This document shows, one piece after another, positions 1-9,104 of a stretch of 24,086 nt of DNA. Within the stretch, counting starts at the first letter, position 1, and the number at the start of each line of letters is the position of its first letter. The stretch is taken from positions 50,008 to 74,093 of the forward strand of contig KL571196.1 in the NCBI GenBank assembly GCA_000715855.1. Reading direction: 5' to 3'. The notes below the pieces were generated by a model. That model saw only the letters and a list, made by a program, of their open reading frames with translations. It had not been told where the DNA came from and made no database searches. The position numbers were made by a program, and so were the translations under genes. Source of the DNA: Actinoplanes liguriensis. GTDB taxonomy: Bacteria; Actinomycetota; Actinomycetes; Mycobacteriales; Micromonosporaceae.

Positions 1-14
1 TGTATAAGAGACAG
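1..14. other. Tn5/Nextera mosaic-end remnant (library artefact)
   Basis: The first 14 bases, TGTATAAGAGACAG, are the 3' part of the 19-bp Tn5 transposase mosaic end used in Nextera libraries. Untrimmed adapter at a contig edge explains this better than biology. The genomic sequence starts at about position 15. Confidence 0.95.
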
Positions 15-651
15 CGGCGACAGCGTCCCGCGTCACGTCGTCGGTGGGCAACAGCGCGGCGTGCGCCTGCAGGATGCTGCGGGCCTCGTCGACCCGGCCA
101 CAGGTGTCGAGCATCCGCACCGTGTGCAGGAGCAGCACCGGCCCGAGCTCCGGCCGGCCACCGTGGTGCGGCTGCCACCCGTGGAGCATGTTCCGGGCGG
201 TGGCGTGCGCCTCCCGGCAGGAGCCGTGGTCATGCAGCGCGTCGGCGAGGGCGAGCGTGAGACGCGCATGCTCGTGGTGCCGCTCCCGGAGCTGGTAGAA
301 CCCCACCAGCCCGCGGTAGAGGCTGATCGCGGCGGGCGCGCTCTCGTGGCGACGCAGGACCTGCGCGAGCAGTTCCGCGGCGACCAGCGCCCGCGGATGG
401 TGGCTGCCGTGGACGGCCACCGCGGTGCGCCAGGCGTAGAGCACCCAGTCCATCGCGGGGAACCCGGTCCCGTCGTCGGCGACCGCGGTCGGCAGGTAGA
501 GCAGAACCGCGTGCAGAAGGATCTCGTCGTCGGGCGCGGTGTGCGGGTCGAGACGCTGGAGACAGTGGCGCAGCTGGGGAGACGTCTGCCCGCCCTCGTG
601 CCACAGCCGCTCACAGGCTTGATGCAGCGCGGCCAGGTCGCTGTCGGTCAT
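15..651 (-). CDS. Hypothetical helical, TPR-like protein (C-terminus cut by contig end)
   Basis: Reading leftward from an ATG at 651, this frame stays open to the contig end (about 212 codons) and runs into the adapter at 1-14, so the C-terminus is missing. The protein starts MTDSDLAALHQACERLW. It is rich in Ala, Leu, Arg and His and consists of successive amphipathic helix pairs, such as AISLYRGLVGFYQLRERHHEHARLTLALADALHDHG and then VRMLDTCGRVDEARSILQAH. That spacing is typical of TPR-like repeats found in actinobacterial regulatory or kinase-associated proteins. No catalytic domain is visible. It lies about 70 bp downstream of purE on the same strand, with its own possible promoter. The family is inferred from helix periodicity only; the exact function is unknown. 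Confidence 0.6.
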
Positions 652-670
652 GCGGCACCCCACACCACCG

Positions 671-704
671 ACCATAGCGCAACGACTAGATGCTTGGCGA
701 CTAG
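671..704 (-). promoter_or_regulatory. Possible promoter/operator for the TPR-like gene
   Basis: In the 69-bp gap between purE and the TPR-like gene, the minus strand carries TATGGT (671-676), a TANNNT -10-like box 19 bp ahead of the ATG at 651. Just upstream are two direct copies of CGACTAG (plus strand 683-689 and 698-704), 15 bp apart start to start, the second overlapping the palindrome GACTAGTC. This could be a regulator site over the -35 region. The evidence is pattern only. Confidence 0.3.
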
Positions 705-720
705 TCAACCGCCGCGCGGA

Positions 721-1218
721 TCAGCCCAGGAGCTTGTCGCGGAGCGCGGCGTCCTTCTCGGCGACGAGTTTCTCCAGGCCGGCCTGGAAGTCCGACATCC
801 TCTGCCGCAGCGCCGGGTCGGACGCGCCGAGAATCCGGACGGCGAGCAGACCGGCGTTGCGCGCGCCGCCGATCGACACGGTGGCGACCGGGACACCGGC
901 CGGCATCTGCACGATCGAGAGCAGCGAGTCCATCCCGTCGAGGTGCTTGAGCGGCACCGGCACGCCGACCACCGGCAGCGGGGTGAGCGCCGCGACCATG
1001 CCCGGCAGGTGCGCCGCGCCACCGGCGCCCGCGATGATCACCTGGATGCCACGACCGGCCGCGGACTCGGCATAGTCGACCATCTTGCGGACCGTCCGGT
1101 GCGCGGAGACCACGCCGACCTCGAACGGCACCTCGAACTCGGCGAGCGCCTCAGCGGCCGCCTCCATCGTCGGCCAGTCCGAGTCGCTGCCCATGATGAT
1201 GCCGACGACGGGTGCCAT
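721..1218 (-). CDS. purE: 5-(carboxyamino)imidazole ribonucleotide mutase
   Basis: Class I PurE, which converts N5-CAIR to CAIR in cytosolic de novo purine synthesis. The 165-residue product matches the usual family length. It shows the N-terminal GSDSDWPTM phosphate-binding loop, the SAHRT motif with the conserved His, and [11 protein letters not shown]. The start at 1218 is preferred over an in-frame start at 1239. Its ATG forms an ATGA overlap with the purK stop, GGAAGG sits 7 bases upstream, and the family consensus begins at this Met. The 4-bp overlap implies translational coupling with purK, which supplies the substrate. It is a chromosomal housekeeping gene outside the mobile element. 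Confidence 0.96.
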   Translation of the reverse strand: MAPVVGIIMGSDSDWPTMEAAAEALAEFEVPFEVGVVSAHRTVRKMVDYAESAAGRGIQVIIAGAGGAAHLPGMVAALTPLPVVGVPVPLKHLDGMDSLLSIVQMPAGVPVATVSIGGARNAGLLAVRILGASDPALRQRMSDFQAGLEKLVAEKDAALRDKLLG

Positions 1219-2360
1219 CACTTGCCTTCCTGAAGCCACTGAGCCGCGCGCACGGCCCGCGCGCGTACCGTTGCGAGATCATCGCCGAGCACTGTCACGT
1301 GCCCGATCTTGCGGCCCGGCCGGACCTGCTTGCCGTAGAGGTGCACGCGAGCGTCCGGCACCTCGGCGAACAGGTGGTGCAGCCGCTCGTCGATCGAGAT
1401 GCCGCCCGGCTCGCCGCCCAGCACGTTCGCCATCACGACGACCGGCGCGGCCAGCGCGGTGGAGCCCATCGGATAGTCCAGCACGGCGCGCAGGTGCTGT
1501 TCGAACTGCGACGTCCGCGCGCCCTCGATGGTCCAGTGGCCGGAGTTGTGCGGGCGCATGGCCAGCTCGTTCACCACGATGCCGTCGGCGGTCTCGAACA
1601 GCTCGACCGCCAGCAGGCCGACCACGCCCAGCTCGGTGGCCAGGTCGATGGCGAGCTGCTGGGCGTGCAGCGCGAGCTCGTCGTCCAACTCCTGCGCGGG
1701 GGCGATCACCTCGACGCAGATGCCGTCCTTCTGCACGGTCTCGACCACCGGATATGCCGCGACCTGCCCGAACGGCGAGCGCGCGACGAGCGCCGCGAGC
1801 TCCCGCCGCAGCGGCACCTTCTCCTCGACGATCAGCGGGATCCCGGTGGAGACCAGGTCCTCCGCGGCCTCGCGCGAGCCGACCATCCACACGCCGCGGC
1901 CGTCGTAGCCCCCGCGGGTCGCCTTCGCCACGATCGGCCAGGAGCCGCCCGCGAAGGCCTCGATGTCGTCGGCCGTGCTGACCCGCGCCCACCGCGGCAC
2001 CGGCGCGCCGAGTTCGGCCAGGCGCTCCCGCATCATGCCCTTGTCCTGGGCGAAGACCAGCGCTCTCGACCCCGGGAAGATCTTCACGCCCTCGGCCTCG
2101 AGCGCCTCGATGTGCTCGGTCGGCACGTGCTCGTGGTCGAACGTGACGGCGTCGCACCCCTTCGCGAACTCCCGCAGCGCGGAGAGGTCGGTGTGCGACC
2201 CGATCGGCACGTCCGCCGCGACCAGGGCCGCGGAGTCGTCGGGCTTCTCACTGAGCACGCGCAGTGACTGGCCGAGAGAGATCGCGGCCTGGTGGGTCAT
2301 CCGGGCCAGCTGGCCTCCGCCGACCATGCCGACTACGGGCAGTCCGGTTCTGGTATCCAT
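1218..2360 (-). CDS. purK: 5-(carboxyamino)imidazole ribonucleotide synthase
   Basis: PurK uses ATP and bicarbonate to carboxylate AIR to N5-CAIR, the step before PurE. The 380-residue protein begins with [12 protein letters not shown], the typical PurK N-terminal nucleotide-fold motif. It continues through VTFDHEHVP, the ATP-grasp segment [15 protein letters not shown], the substrate/metal region [28 protein letters not shown], and a C-terminal [15 protein letters not shown] segment. All are standard for the family and the length is normal. It is the first gene of the purK-purE pair and is transcribed divergently from the Uma2-like gene. A TAGGCT -10-like box lies 9 bases ahead of the ATG. 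Confidence 0.97.
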   Translation of the reverse strand: MDTRTGLPVVGMVGGGQLARMTHQAAISLGQSLRVLSEKPDDSAALVAADVPIGSHTDLSALREFAKGCDAVTFDHEHVPTEHIEALEAEGVKIFPGSRALVFAQDKGMMRERLAELGAPVPRWARVSTADDIEAFAGGSWPIVAKATRGGYDGRGVWMVGSREAAEDLVSTGIPLIVEEKVPLRRELAALVARSPFGQVAAYPVVETVQKDGICVEVIAPAQELDDELALHAQQLAIDLATELGVVGLLAVELFETADGIVVNELAMRPHNSGHWTIEGARTSQFEQHLRAVLDYPMGSTALAAPVVVMANVLGGEPGGISIDERLHHLFAEVPDARVHLYGKQVRPGRKIGHVTVLGDDLATVRARAVRAAQWLQEGK

Positions 2361-2369
2361 CGCCCGCCC

Positions 2370-2375
2370 AGCCTA
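2370..2375 (-). promoter_or_regulatory. -10-like box of purK
   Basis: The minus strand reads TAGGCT, matching the actinobacterial TANNNT -10 pattern, with only 9 bases to the purK ATG at 2360. This geometry would give a very short leader or a leaderless transcript. No convincing -35 is visible. Confidence 0.4.
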
Positions 2376-2469
2376 GCGACGCCCCGGATCGAACCGGAAA
2401 TCAGGCCGACCCCTTCCCGGTACGGCATGGGCGCACAAATTGGGCGAGGTCACCAGCGGTTACGGCCAC

Positions 2470-2475
2470 TACGAT
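2470..2475 (+). promoter_or_regulatory. -10-like box of the Uma2-like gene (leaderless geometry)
   Basis: TACGAT fits TANNNT and ends 6 bases before the ATG at 2482. There is no Shine-Dalgarno sequence in between. This is the arrangement of leaderless actinobacterial transcripts, and it decides the start codon in favour of 2482 over the in-frame start at 2440. Confidence 0.45.
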
Positions 2476-2481
2476 GGCGGT

Positions 2482-3042
2482 ATGAGCGCAGAGGCAATCG
2501 GCCGGTTGATGCCCGCCACCGTCACGCTCGACGATCTGACCGCCATGCTCGAGGCGGACACGCATGGGCATAGATATGAGACAAGCACACAGGGAGTGCT
2601 CTCGGTGGTTCCGCCCCCGGACAGCAAGCATGCCAAGCTGGCCACCCATCTGACGTTGTGGCTCGGTCTGGCAGGCTGGCCCGGCGATCAACTGCTGCAG
2701 GCTGCCGGGGTCCGGATCCCGGGACCGAACGGGACCGCCGGGCGCATCCCCGACATCACCGTCTGGTCTCACGTGCCGCAGGACGCGGTCTGGCTGGACA
2801 CCGACGGCCTGCTTCTGGTCATCGAGATCATCTCCCCCGGTTCCGAGGCGACGGATCAGGTCACCAAGGTCGCCGAATATGCCGCCGCCGGCATCCCGCT
2901 GTACTGGATGGTGGCCCGGGACACGGCGAACACCGTGACGATGCACCGGCTCACCAACGGCGCCTACCAGGTCGTCGACCAGAAACCGCTGCGCTGGCTG
3001 TTGAACTCGGAGCCGCGGAACCATCTGCCGATGGAGCACTGA
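2482..3042 (+). CDS. Uma2-family (DUF820) endonuclease-like protein
   Basis: This 186-residue protein of the Uma2/DUF820 group has a PD-(D/E)XK nuclease-like fold. The characteristic order is seen: a GVLSVVPPPDSKHAKLA region, then RIPDITVW (the PD motif), then LLLVIEIISPGSEATDQVTKVAEYAAAGIPLYWMV, with the acidic residue, the conserved SPGS, Asp and Lys, and the Y...G.P.YW signature. The candidate active-site residues look intact. The family is common and often multicopy in actinobacteria and cyanobacteria; substrates are poorly known. The start is chosen from the leaderless -10 box at 2470. The gene is convergent with the DUF255 gene and their stop codons abut (TGA/TCA), with no terminator between. 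A second, more degenerate family member is at 18478. Confidence 0.85.
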   Translation: MSAEAIGRLMPATVTLDDLTAMLEADTHGHRYETSTQGVLSVVPPPDSKHAKLATHLTLWLGLAGWPGDQLLQAAGVRIPGPNGTAGRIPDITVWSHVPQDAVWLDTDGLLLVIEIISPGSEATDQVTKVAEYAAAGIPLYWMVARDTANTVTMHRLTNGAYQVVDQKPLRWLLNSEPRNHLPMEH

Positions 3043-5034
<1,992 letters not shown>

Positions 5035-5248
5035 CCTGCCACTCCTGACCTTGACAGTGGTGTGTCACGGATGGTCCCGTGGCACCCGAGTCTGACACAC
5101 GAGATCGGATCAGACCGTTTTTGCGCGGTCACGCTCGCCGCGGTTCGTTCACCAGCAGCATTGCCCGCCGGAGGAGGCGTACATGCGCTTCCCCGCGCTC
5201 CGGTTCGCACCGGTACGGTCCGCGTCGCGGACTGCCGATGACGGCCCC

Positions 5249-5581
5249 ATGACAAACAACAACGGTTCCTCCTCCGGACAGGTCGCCGACAACATCTCCC
5301 CTCGCGACGTGTTCCTGACCCTCACCGAGGTCGCCCAGCGCTATCGATGGGGTCGCACGAAAACGGCCGAAATGCGCCGCACGCCCGGTTTCCCCAAAGC
5401 GCTCGGTGGCGTTTACCGGCTCGACACGCTCCAAGCGTGGGAAGATCGCCTACTGGCTGCGGAAGCCGACCTGTCAAGGACGATCCCGGCACCCCGGCGG
5501 AAACCCGCTTCGGAGGCCCCGGCACCACCGGCGCGGAAGCGCCCCATTCAGCGGCGCGAGGCCGAGGGAGTCACGAAGTGA
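5249..5581 (+). CDS. Excisionase-like helix-turn-helix protein
   Basis: This 110-residue basic protein's central part, VFLTLTEVAQRYRWGRTKTAEMRRTPGFPKALGGVYRLDTLQAWEDRL, is the MerR/AlpA-type winged-helix seen in excisionases. The segment LTLTEVA-RY forms the HTH start and GVYRLDTLQAWED is the wing/end signature. The C-terminal 40 residues are a Pro/Arg-rich disordered tail. Its stop overlaps the recombinase GTG start in a GTGA arrangement, so the two are translationally coupled. Excisionases direct element excision and often repress the module. The ATG at 5249 is preferred over the upstream start at 5183, whose extra 22 residues do not resemble the family. A TACGGT -10-like box lies at 5213-5218. 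Confidence 0.8.
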   Translation: MTNNNGSSSGQVADNISPRDVFLTLTEVAQRYRWGRTKTAEMRRTPGFPKALGGVYRLDTLQAWEDRLLAAEADLSRTIPAPRRKPASEAPAPPARKRPIQRREAEGVTK

Positions 5582-7017
5582 CAACCAAGAACTCCGCGTA
5601 TCTCGTCGGCAAGGAGCGCACCCTCGGAGGAGGGCAGCGCTCCTGGCGCGCCGCCCTGTACGCACCCAGCAACAGCAGGCCCTACTGGTGGGTCAAATTC
5701 CGCGAACTCCAGGACGGCAAGTGGGTAATGACCACCCGCAACGCCGCGGACGAAACGGAAGGCAGGAAGAAACTCGCCGAAGCCGAGGCTTACCTCGATG
5801 GCGCGGGGCACGCACCGGTACGCAGCGATGAGGCAGCCCAGCGCACCATGTCAGCGCTCGGGGTCGAGTACATCGCAGAAAGCCGGCGACAGAACAAGGA
5901 GCCTCGCACGGTCGAGGGCCGCGAATCGAAGTTGCGCGCCCATATCCAGCCAACGATCGGAGACATTCCAGCCGCGGACTGGAGGCTCAAGCACACCGAA
6001 GCGGTCTTCGCCCATGCCCGCAAGACGGTGCGTAGCCACGCAGGTCTTCAAGACATCAGGCAAACGCTGTCGGCGATGCGGGGACTCGCGTGGCGGCTCG
6101 GATGGTTGTCCAGGGCGGTTGATCCGCTCGACGGCCTCCAACTCCCGAAGGCGAGCACCTATCACGGCGTGCAAGGCTACGTGCCGCCCAGTGAGCGCCC
6201 CGAGCATCATCAGGTCGATGCGATGGCTCGCGCCGCCGATCTCATGACCGGCACCGGTCCGTTGGCAGATCAAGAGGTCGAGCCGGTGCTGACGCTGAAA
6301 CGACTCCCGCTCTTCGGAGAGAAGATCCGGCTTGCCGGGTACGGCGGTCTGCGCCTCGGCGAACAGCATGGTCTACGGGCAATTGACATCGACTTCGCCC
6401 GAGGCGTCGTGACGGTTAACGGCGCTTGGGTCCAACCACGCTCCGAGGACGCGCCGCAGTATCGGGGGCCAGTTAAGAACCGGCGGCTTCATGACGTGCC
6501 CATGCCTGCGTCGTGGCTGGGACGGATGCTGCCCCATGCCGCGGTCGCGCTTGGCCTTCCAACGACAGCCACCAAGCAACAGGTGATCAACGCCCAACAG
6601 GCCGAGATCCGGCGGCGCAGACTCCTAGCGGCGGATGAGCCGGGCCACGATCTGCACTGGTGGAACTGGCCAGGAAGCACTCCGCAGGCATGGAAGTCCC
6701 ATGACGCACGCTCCGAGCCGTGGCTTTTCATCGACACCGAGACAGGCGTGCCACCCCGATCCGAGTTGCACAACGACCGGTGGCACAAGGTGCTACGCAA
6801 TGTCCGGAGGACCGACCCCGAGAACGAGTGGCCGAAGCACATCACGTACCGCAACCTACGGCACCACGCGGCGACCTTCTGGCACGACGAACTGGGCAGA
6901 GACTGGGTCGATGTCGCCGCGTTCCTCGGCGACGAGTTGAAGACGGTCCTGGAGCACTACGTCCTGCCGTCGGATCGCGCGCTGGAGGAGACCATTCGTC
7001 AGTTGGCAAACCTTTGA
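5578..7017 (+). CDS. Tyrosine recombinase / integrase of the element
   Basis: A phage-type site-specific integrase of 479 residues. The N-terminal arm-binding and core-binding region includes SYRPYWWVKF-like SRPYWWVKFRELQDGKW and the SAM-like segment around VEGRESKLRAHIQPTIGDIPAADW. The C-terminal catalytic domain has GYGGLRLGE (first catalytic Arg, about residue 259), YRNLRHHAAT (second Arg about 428, His 429) and LEHYV (nucleophile Tyr about 461). The usual His two residues before LRH is Arg, and the usual GH box reads GD (FLGDELKT). These are variants, though the Arg-Arg-Tyr core is intact. The GTG at 5578 overlaps the excisionase stop, so the longer open frame from 5347 is rejected. It most likely recombines the 26-bp att repeat. 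Confidence 0.93.
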   Translation: MTTKNSAYLVGKERTLGGGQRSWRAALYAPSNSRPYWWVKFRELQDGKWVMTTRNAADETEGRKKLAEAEAYLDGAGHAPVRSDEAAQRTMSALGVEYIAESRRQNKEPRTVEGRESKLRAHIQPTIGDIPAADWRLKHTEAVFAHARKTVRSHAGLQDIRQTLSAMRGLAWRLGWLSRAVDPLDGLQLPKASTYHGVQGYVPPSERPEHHQVDAMARAADLMTGTGPLADQEVEPVLTLKRLPLFGEKIRLAGYGGLRLGEQHGLRAIDIDFARGVVTVNGAWVQPRSEDAPQYRGPVKNRRLHDVPMPASWLGRMLPHAAVALGLPTTATKQQVINAQQAEIRRRRLLAADEPGHDLHWWNWPGSTPQAWKSHDARSEPWLFIDTETGVPPRSELHNDRWHKVLRNVRRTDPENEWPKHITYRNLRHHAATFWHDELGRDWVDVAAFLGDELKTVLEHYVLPSDRALEETIRQLANL

Positions 7018-7131
7018 CGGATCTCGGCTAAACCTGCGGCTTTCACTACGTGCGGCCGTCTGGTGCCGATTTCTTGTCGTACCCCCAGGTGATCATCAGG
7101 CCGCAACGCCCAGCGACCTTGAGGAGAGCCA

Positions 7132-7551
7132 GTGGCCAGCCGCAGCATCGTCACCCTCGAACTGGATGACCAGACGTGGAGTTGGATCAGGGAACAGGCC
7201 CAGCGATGGCGGATCAGTCCCGAGACCGCCCTAGCGGTGGTCGTTGAGCAGCAGTTCTCCGCCGAGAACCGGGACCAACCCCGGCGGTGGCCCGACTTGA
7301 ACGACCGGCAGGCGGCAGCCAGCGACGAGTCGGCCGGCAAGGGTCACCAGGTGGCCCCAGATCCAGAGGCGTGGGACACCGCCGAAAGGCTTCATCCGTA
7401 CAGTCAACGGCTTGCAGCGCAGGCACTCGAACGAGCCATGATGCAGTTGAGGATGGTTCATGGGGTGCTCGTAGGAGAGATCCGGCCGTTCGAGGAGCGG
7501 CCAGCCGACGATGAGCCTCCTGCTGAGCGCGAGCAGGGCCAGGAGGAATAG
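7132..7551 (+). CDS. Hypothetical protein with ribbon-helix-helix-like N-terminus
   Basis: A 139-residue acidic protein starting at GTG with a strong GAGGAGAG ribosome site. The first 45 residues (RSIVTLELDDQTWSWIREQAQRWRISPETALAVVVEQQF) have the strand-helix-helix layout of CopG/Arc-type DNA-binding domains. The middle is disordered, a helical segment (SQRLAAQALERAMMQLRMVHGVLVGEI) follows, and the tail is Glu/Pro-rich. It lies 114 bp after the integrase in the same direction and is followed 2 bp later by a 69-residue gene, so the two form a small operon. I do not recognise the family. A regulator or antitoxin role is a guess from the N-terminus and pairing. Confidence 0.65.
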   Translation: MASRSIVTLELDDQTWSWIREQAQRWRISPETALAVVVEQQFSAENRDQPRRWPDLNDRQAAASDESAGKGHQVAPDPEAWDTAERLHPYSQRLAAQALERAMMQLRMVHGVLVGEIRPFEERPADDEPPAEREQGQEE

Positions 7552-7553
7552 GC

Positions 7554-7763
7554 GTGGACGAGGAGCGGGTGGTTGCGGTGCGGCAGGAGAACCTCGACCA
7601 CCTCGCCGCCGCCGGCATTCATGTCACGGCTGAGGGCGTCCGGCGGGCGGGTGAAGTTCTGGATGCTGCCGCTAAGCGCCTCTCGCCCGAGGCATGGGCG
7701 GCCTTACGCCGAGGCCCGGCCGTTTACCGGGACTTTCTCGCCGACCGCGATTCGGACGGTTGA
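7554..7763 (+). CDS. Small hypothetical protein
   Basis: A 69-residue protein (GTG start 2 bp after the preceding TAG) that begins MDEERVVAVRQENLDHLAAAG. It contains the helical stretch EGVRRAGEVLDAAAKRLSPEAWAALR and has no membrane segment or cysteines. Tight spacing to the upstream gene implies co-translation. Its length and charged helical makeup would fit a small partner protein, but no family is recognised. The sequence after it (7764-7882) shows no coding signal I can support. Confidence 0.55.
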   Translation: MDEERVVAVRQENLDHLAAAGIHVTAEGVRRAGEVLDAAAKRLSPEAWAALRRGPAVYRDFLADRDSDG

Positions 7764-7882
7764 GTCGAGCACTTTGCGCCTACGTCTTCTCGTCTTCTCG
7801 GGTGGAAGGCGCGTCACCCGACTTTGGTCTCTTCGGCGCACCGCACGCACTGTGCGAGGTCGTGATACCAAATGCAGGTGGG

Positions 7883-8446
7883 TCACGGCCAGCCACGCTC
7901 TTCGCGGTCGCGACGCTTCATGGCCGTCTGGAACGCCCGTAGGTCCTCCAACGTCTGAACGTCGGCGGCGGTAAGCCCTTCGCAGGAACCGTCCAACATC
8001 GGAAGCAATGTCTCCATCCCGAGACTGAGGATGGCGAAGGCAGCCCAGCCGGCGGCATCGAAGTTGGCGTCCTGGCGAGCCCCAGTCGCGGCGACGCGAG
8101 CGGCTAGATCACTGACCGGCACGCCGGCGGTCCCGGCCAGCCCGACGGCGAGCACCTCTAGCACCCTCTGATAGTCCTGTCTCTTATACACATCAGAGAT
8201 GTGTATAAGAGACAGCCAAAACGGCGTCCGCTTCTCCTCGGCATGAAATCGGGCAGCACCGTGAAATGAGTCGAGCGCGGCACGATCGTCACTGGTCAAA
8301 CTGGCGTGCCAGGCGGCTGCCCGCTGCACGTCGGCGGTTGTCGCCTCGAACTCTCGCCGGTCCTCCGAATCGGCCATGTCGGCAGCGTGATCCTTCCCGA
8401 AGTCGGACGGATCGTCGGCGGGCGGGCGTTGAGGATCATCTGTCAC
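7883..8446 (-). CDS. Hypothetical protein, reading frame interrupted by an adapter artefact
   Basis: The minus-strand frame opens at GTG 8446 and ends at 7883. Its middle 13 codons (8177-8215) are pure Nextera adapter dimer, encoding the contaminant peptide LSLIHISDVYKRQ. The true protein consists of an N-terminal part of about 77 residues (acidic, disordered, ending HGAARFHAEEKRTPFW) and a C-terminal part of about 97 residues (DYQRVLEVLAVGLAGTAGVPVSDLAARVAATG and a helical remainder). An unknown number of bases may be missing between them. Both parts share strand and frame, which suggests one real gene, but the frame could also match by chance. No function is recognised. No product should be deposited from this frame as it stands. 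Confidence 0.5.
   Translation of the reverse strand: MTDDPQRPPADDPSDFGKDHAADMADSEDRREFEATTADVQRAAAWHASLTSDDRAALDSFHGAARFHAEEKRTPFWLSLIHISDVYKRQDYQRVLEVLAVGLAGTAGVPVSDLAARVAATGARQDANFDAAGWAAFAILSLGMETLLPMLDGSCEGLTAADVQTLEDLRAFQTAMKRRDREERGWP
8177..8215. other. Nextera adapter dimer (assembly artefact)
   Basis: CTGTCTCTTATACACATC (8177-8194), three bases, then GATGTGTATAAGAGACAG (8198-8215). This is two facing Tn5 mosaic ends, a perfect 18-bp inverted repeat around AGA. It is the well-known library contaminant translated as LSLIHISDVYKRQ. It marks a join made during assembly, so contiguity and distance across this point are unproven. Confidence 0.97.
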
Positions 8447-8638
8447 CGGGCCAGCATGCCAGCCGGCGAGCCCGTGCGCTGATACCGCCGTTTGGACGGT
8501 CGCGGCTACTCGGCACGCCGCCGGGAATGTCGAAACCGCATGGTCAACGTACGCGCCGCGGGGCCTGCCTCACCCCGGGTGCACCCTCGAACGGGTCGTG
8601 CCCGGTTCGCCGGGTGGACCTCTGTGTGATCCACCCAC

Positions 8639-8644
8639 TACCGT
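8639..8644 (+). promoter_or_regulatory. -10-like box of the Nudix gene
   Basis: TACCGT fits TANNNT and ends 8 bases before the GTG at 8653, with no good Shine-Dalgarno sequence between. It is consistent with leaderless or near-leaderless initiation. The 8447-8638 stretch otherwise shows nothing I can assign. Confidence 0.35.
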
Positions 8645-8652
8645 CAGGCGGC

Positions 8653-9099
8653 GTGACCGTTCCTACCCATCCTGTCGATGTGATGCTCCTGCTCGCCGAC
8701 GGTGACCGCGTGCTGCTGGGACTTCGCGAGAACACCGGGTACGCGGATGGGCAATGGGTGGTCCCATCCGGCAAGTTGGAGTTTGGCGAGGACGCCGTCA
8801 GCGCCGTCCTGCGCGAGGCAACGGAGGAGACCGGCCTTCAACTGCGTCGCGATGAGATACGCCTCGTCACCACCGTGCACCACCGCAGCCGCGCCGGCCA
8901 AGGCCGCATCGGACTGTTCTTCGCCGCCACGTACGAGCCAGCGCGCCACGGTGCGCCGGTTAACGCCGAGCCGCACAAGTGCGCCGAGATCCGCTGGTTC
9001 CCGGCCGTGAACCTCCCTACTGACACGTACCCGTACACGGCCGCGGGCGTCGCGGCATGGCTTGACGGCACGCCGATGCGCCTCAGCGGCTGGAAGTAG
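8653..9099 (+). CDS. Nudix hydrolase
   Basis: A 148-residue protein with a perfect Nudix box: Gly40, Glu46, Arg54, Glu55, Glu58, Glu59 and Gly61, within GKLEFGEDAVSAVLREATEETGL. It is preceded by the typical LLLADGDRVLLGLRENTGYADGQWVVPSGKLEFGE strand region. The family hydrolyses nucleoside diphosphates linked to another moiety; the substrate here cannot be read from sequence. The GTG at 8653 is chosen because family homology begins at VDVMLLL just after it and a -10 box lies immediately upstream. The much longer frame from 8266 is not supported. An APH-family kinase starts 5 bp downstream, suggesting a two-gene operon. Confidence 0.92.
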   Translation: MTVPTHPVDVMLLLADGDRVLLGLRENTGYADGQWVVPSGKLEFGEDAVSAVLREATEETGLQLRRDEIRLVTTVHHRSRAGQGRIGLFFAATYEPARHGAPVNAEPHKCAEIRWFPAVNLPTDTYPYTAAGVAAWLDGTPMRLSGWK

Positions 9100-9104
9100 C
9101 GACG

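Noticed and set aside
61..1233. A 390-codon plus-strand open frame across the TPR-like gene and purE
   Set aside because: Its translation is Arg/His/Gly-rich low-information sequence antisense to purE, which is certain; this is the usual high-GC shadow effect.
1212..2267. A 351-codon plus-strand frame opposite purK
   Set aside because: Shadow of purK, with no domain or ribosome site.
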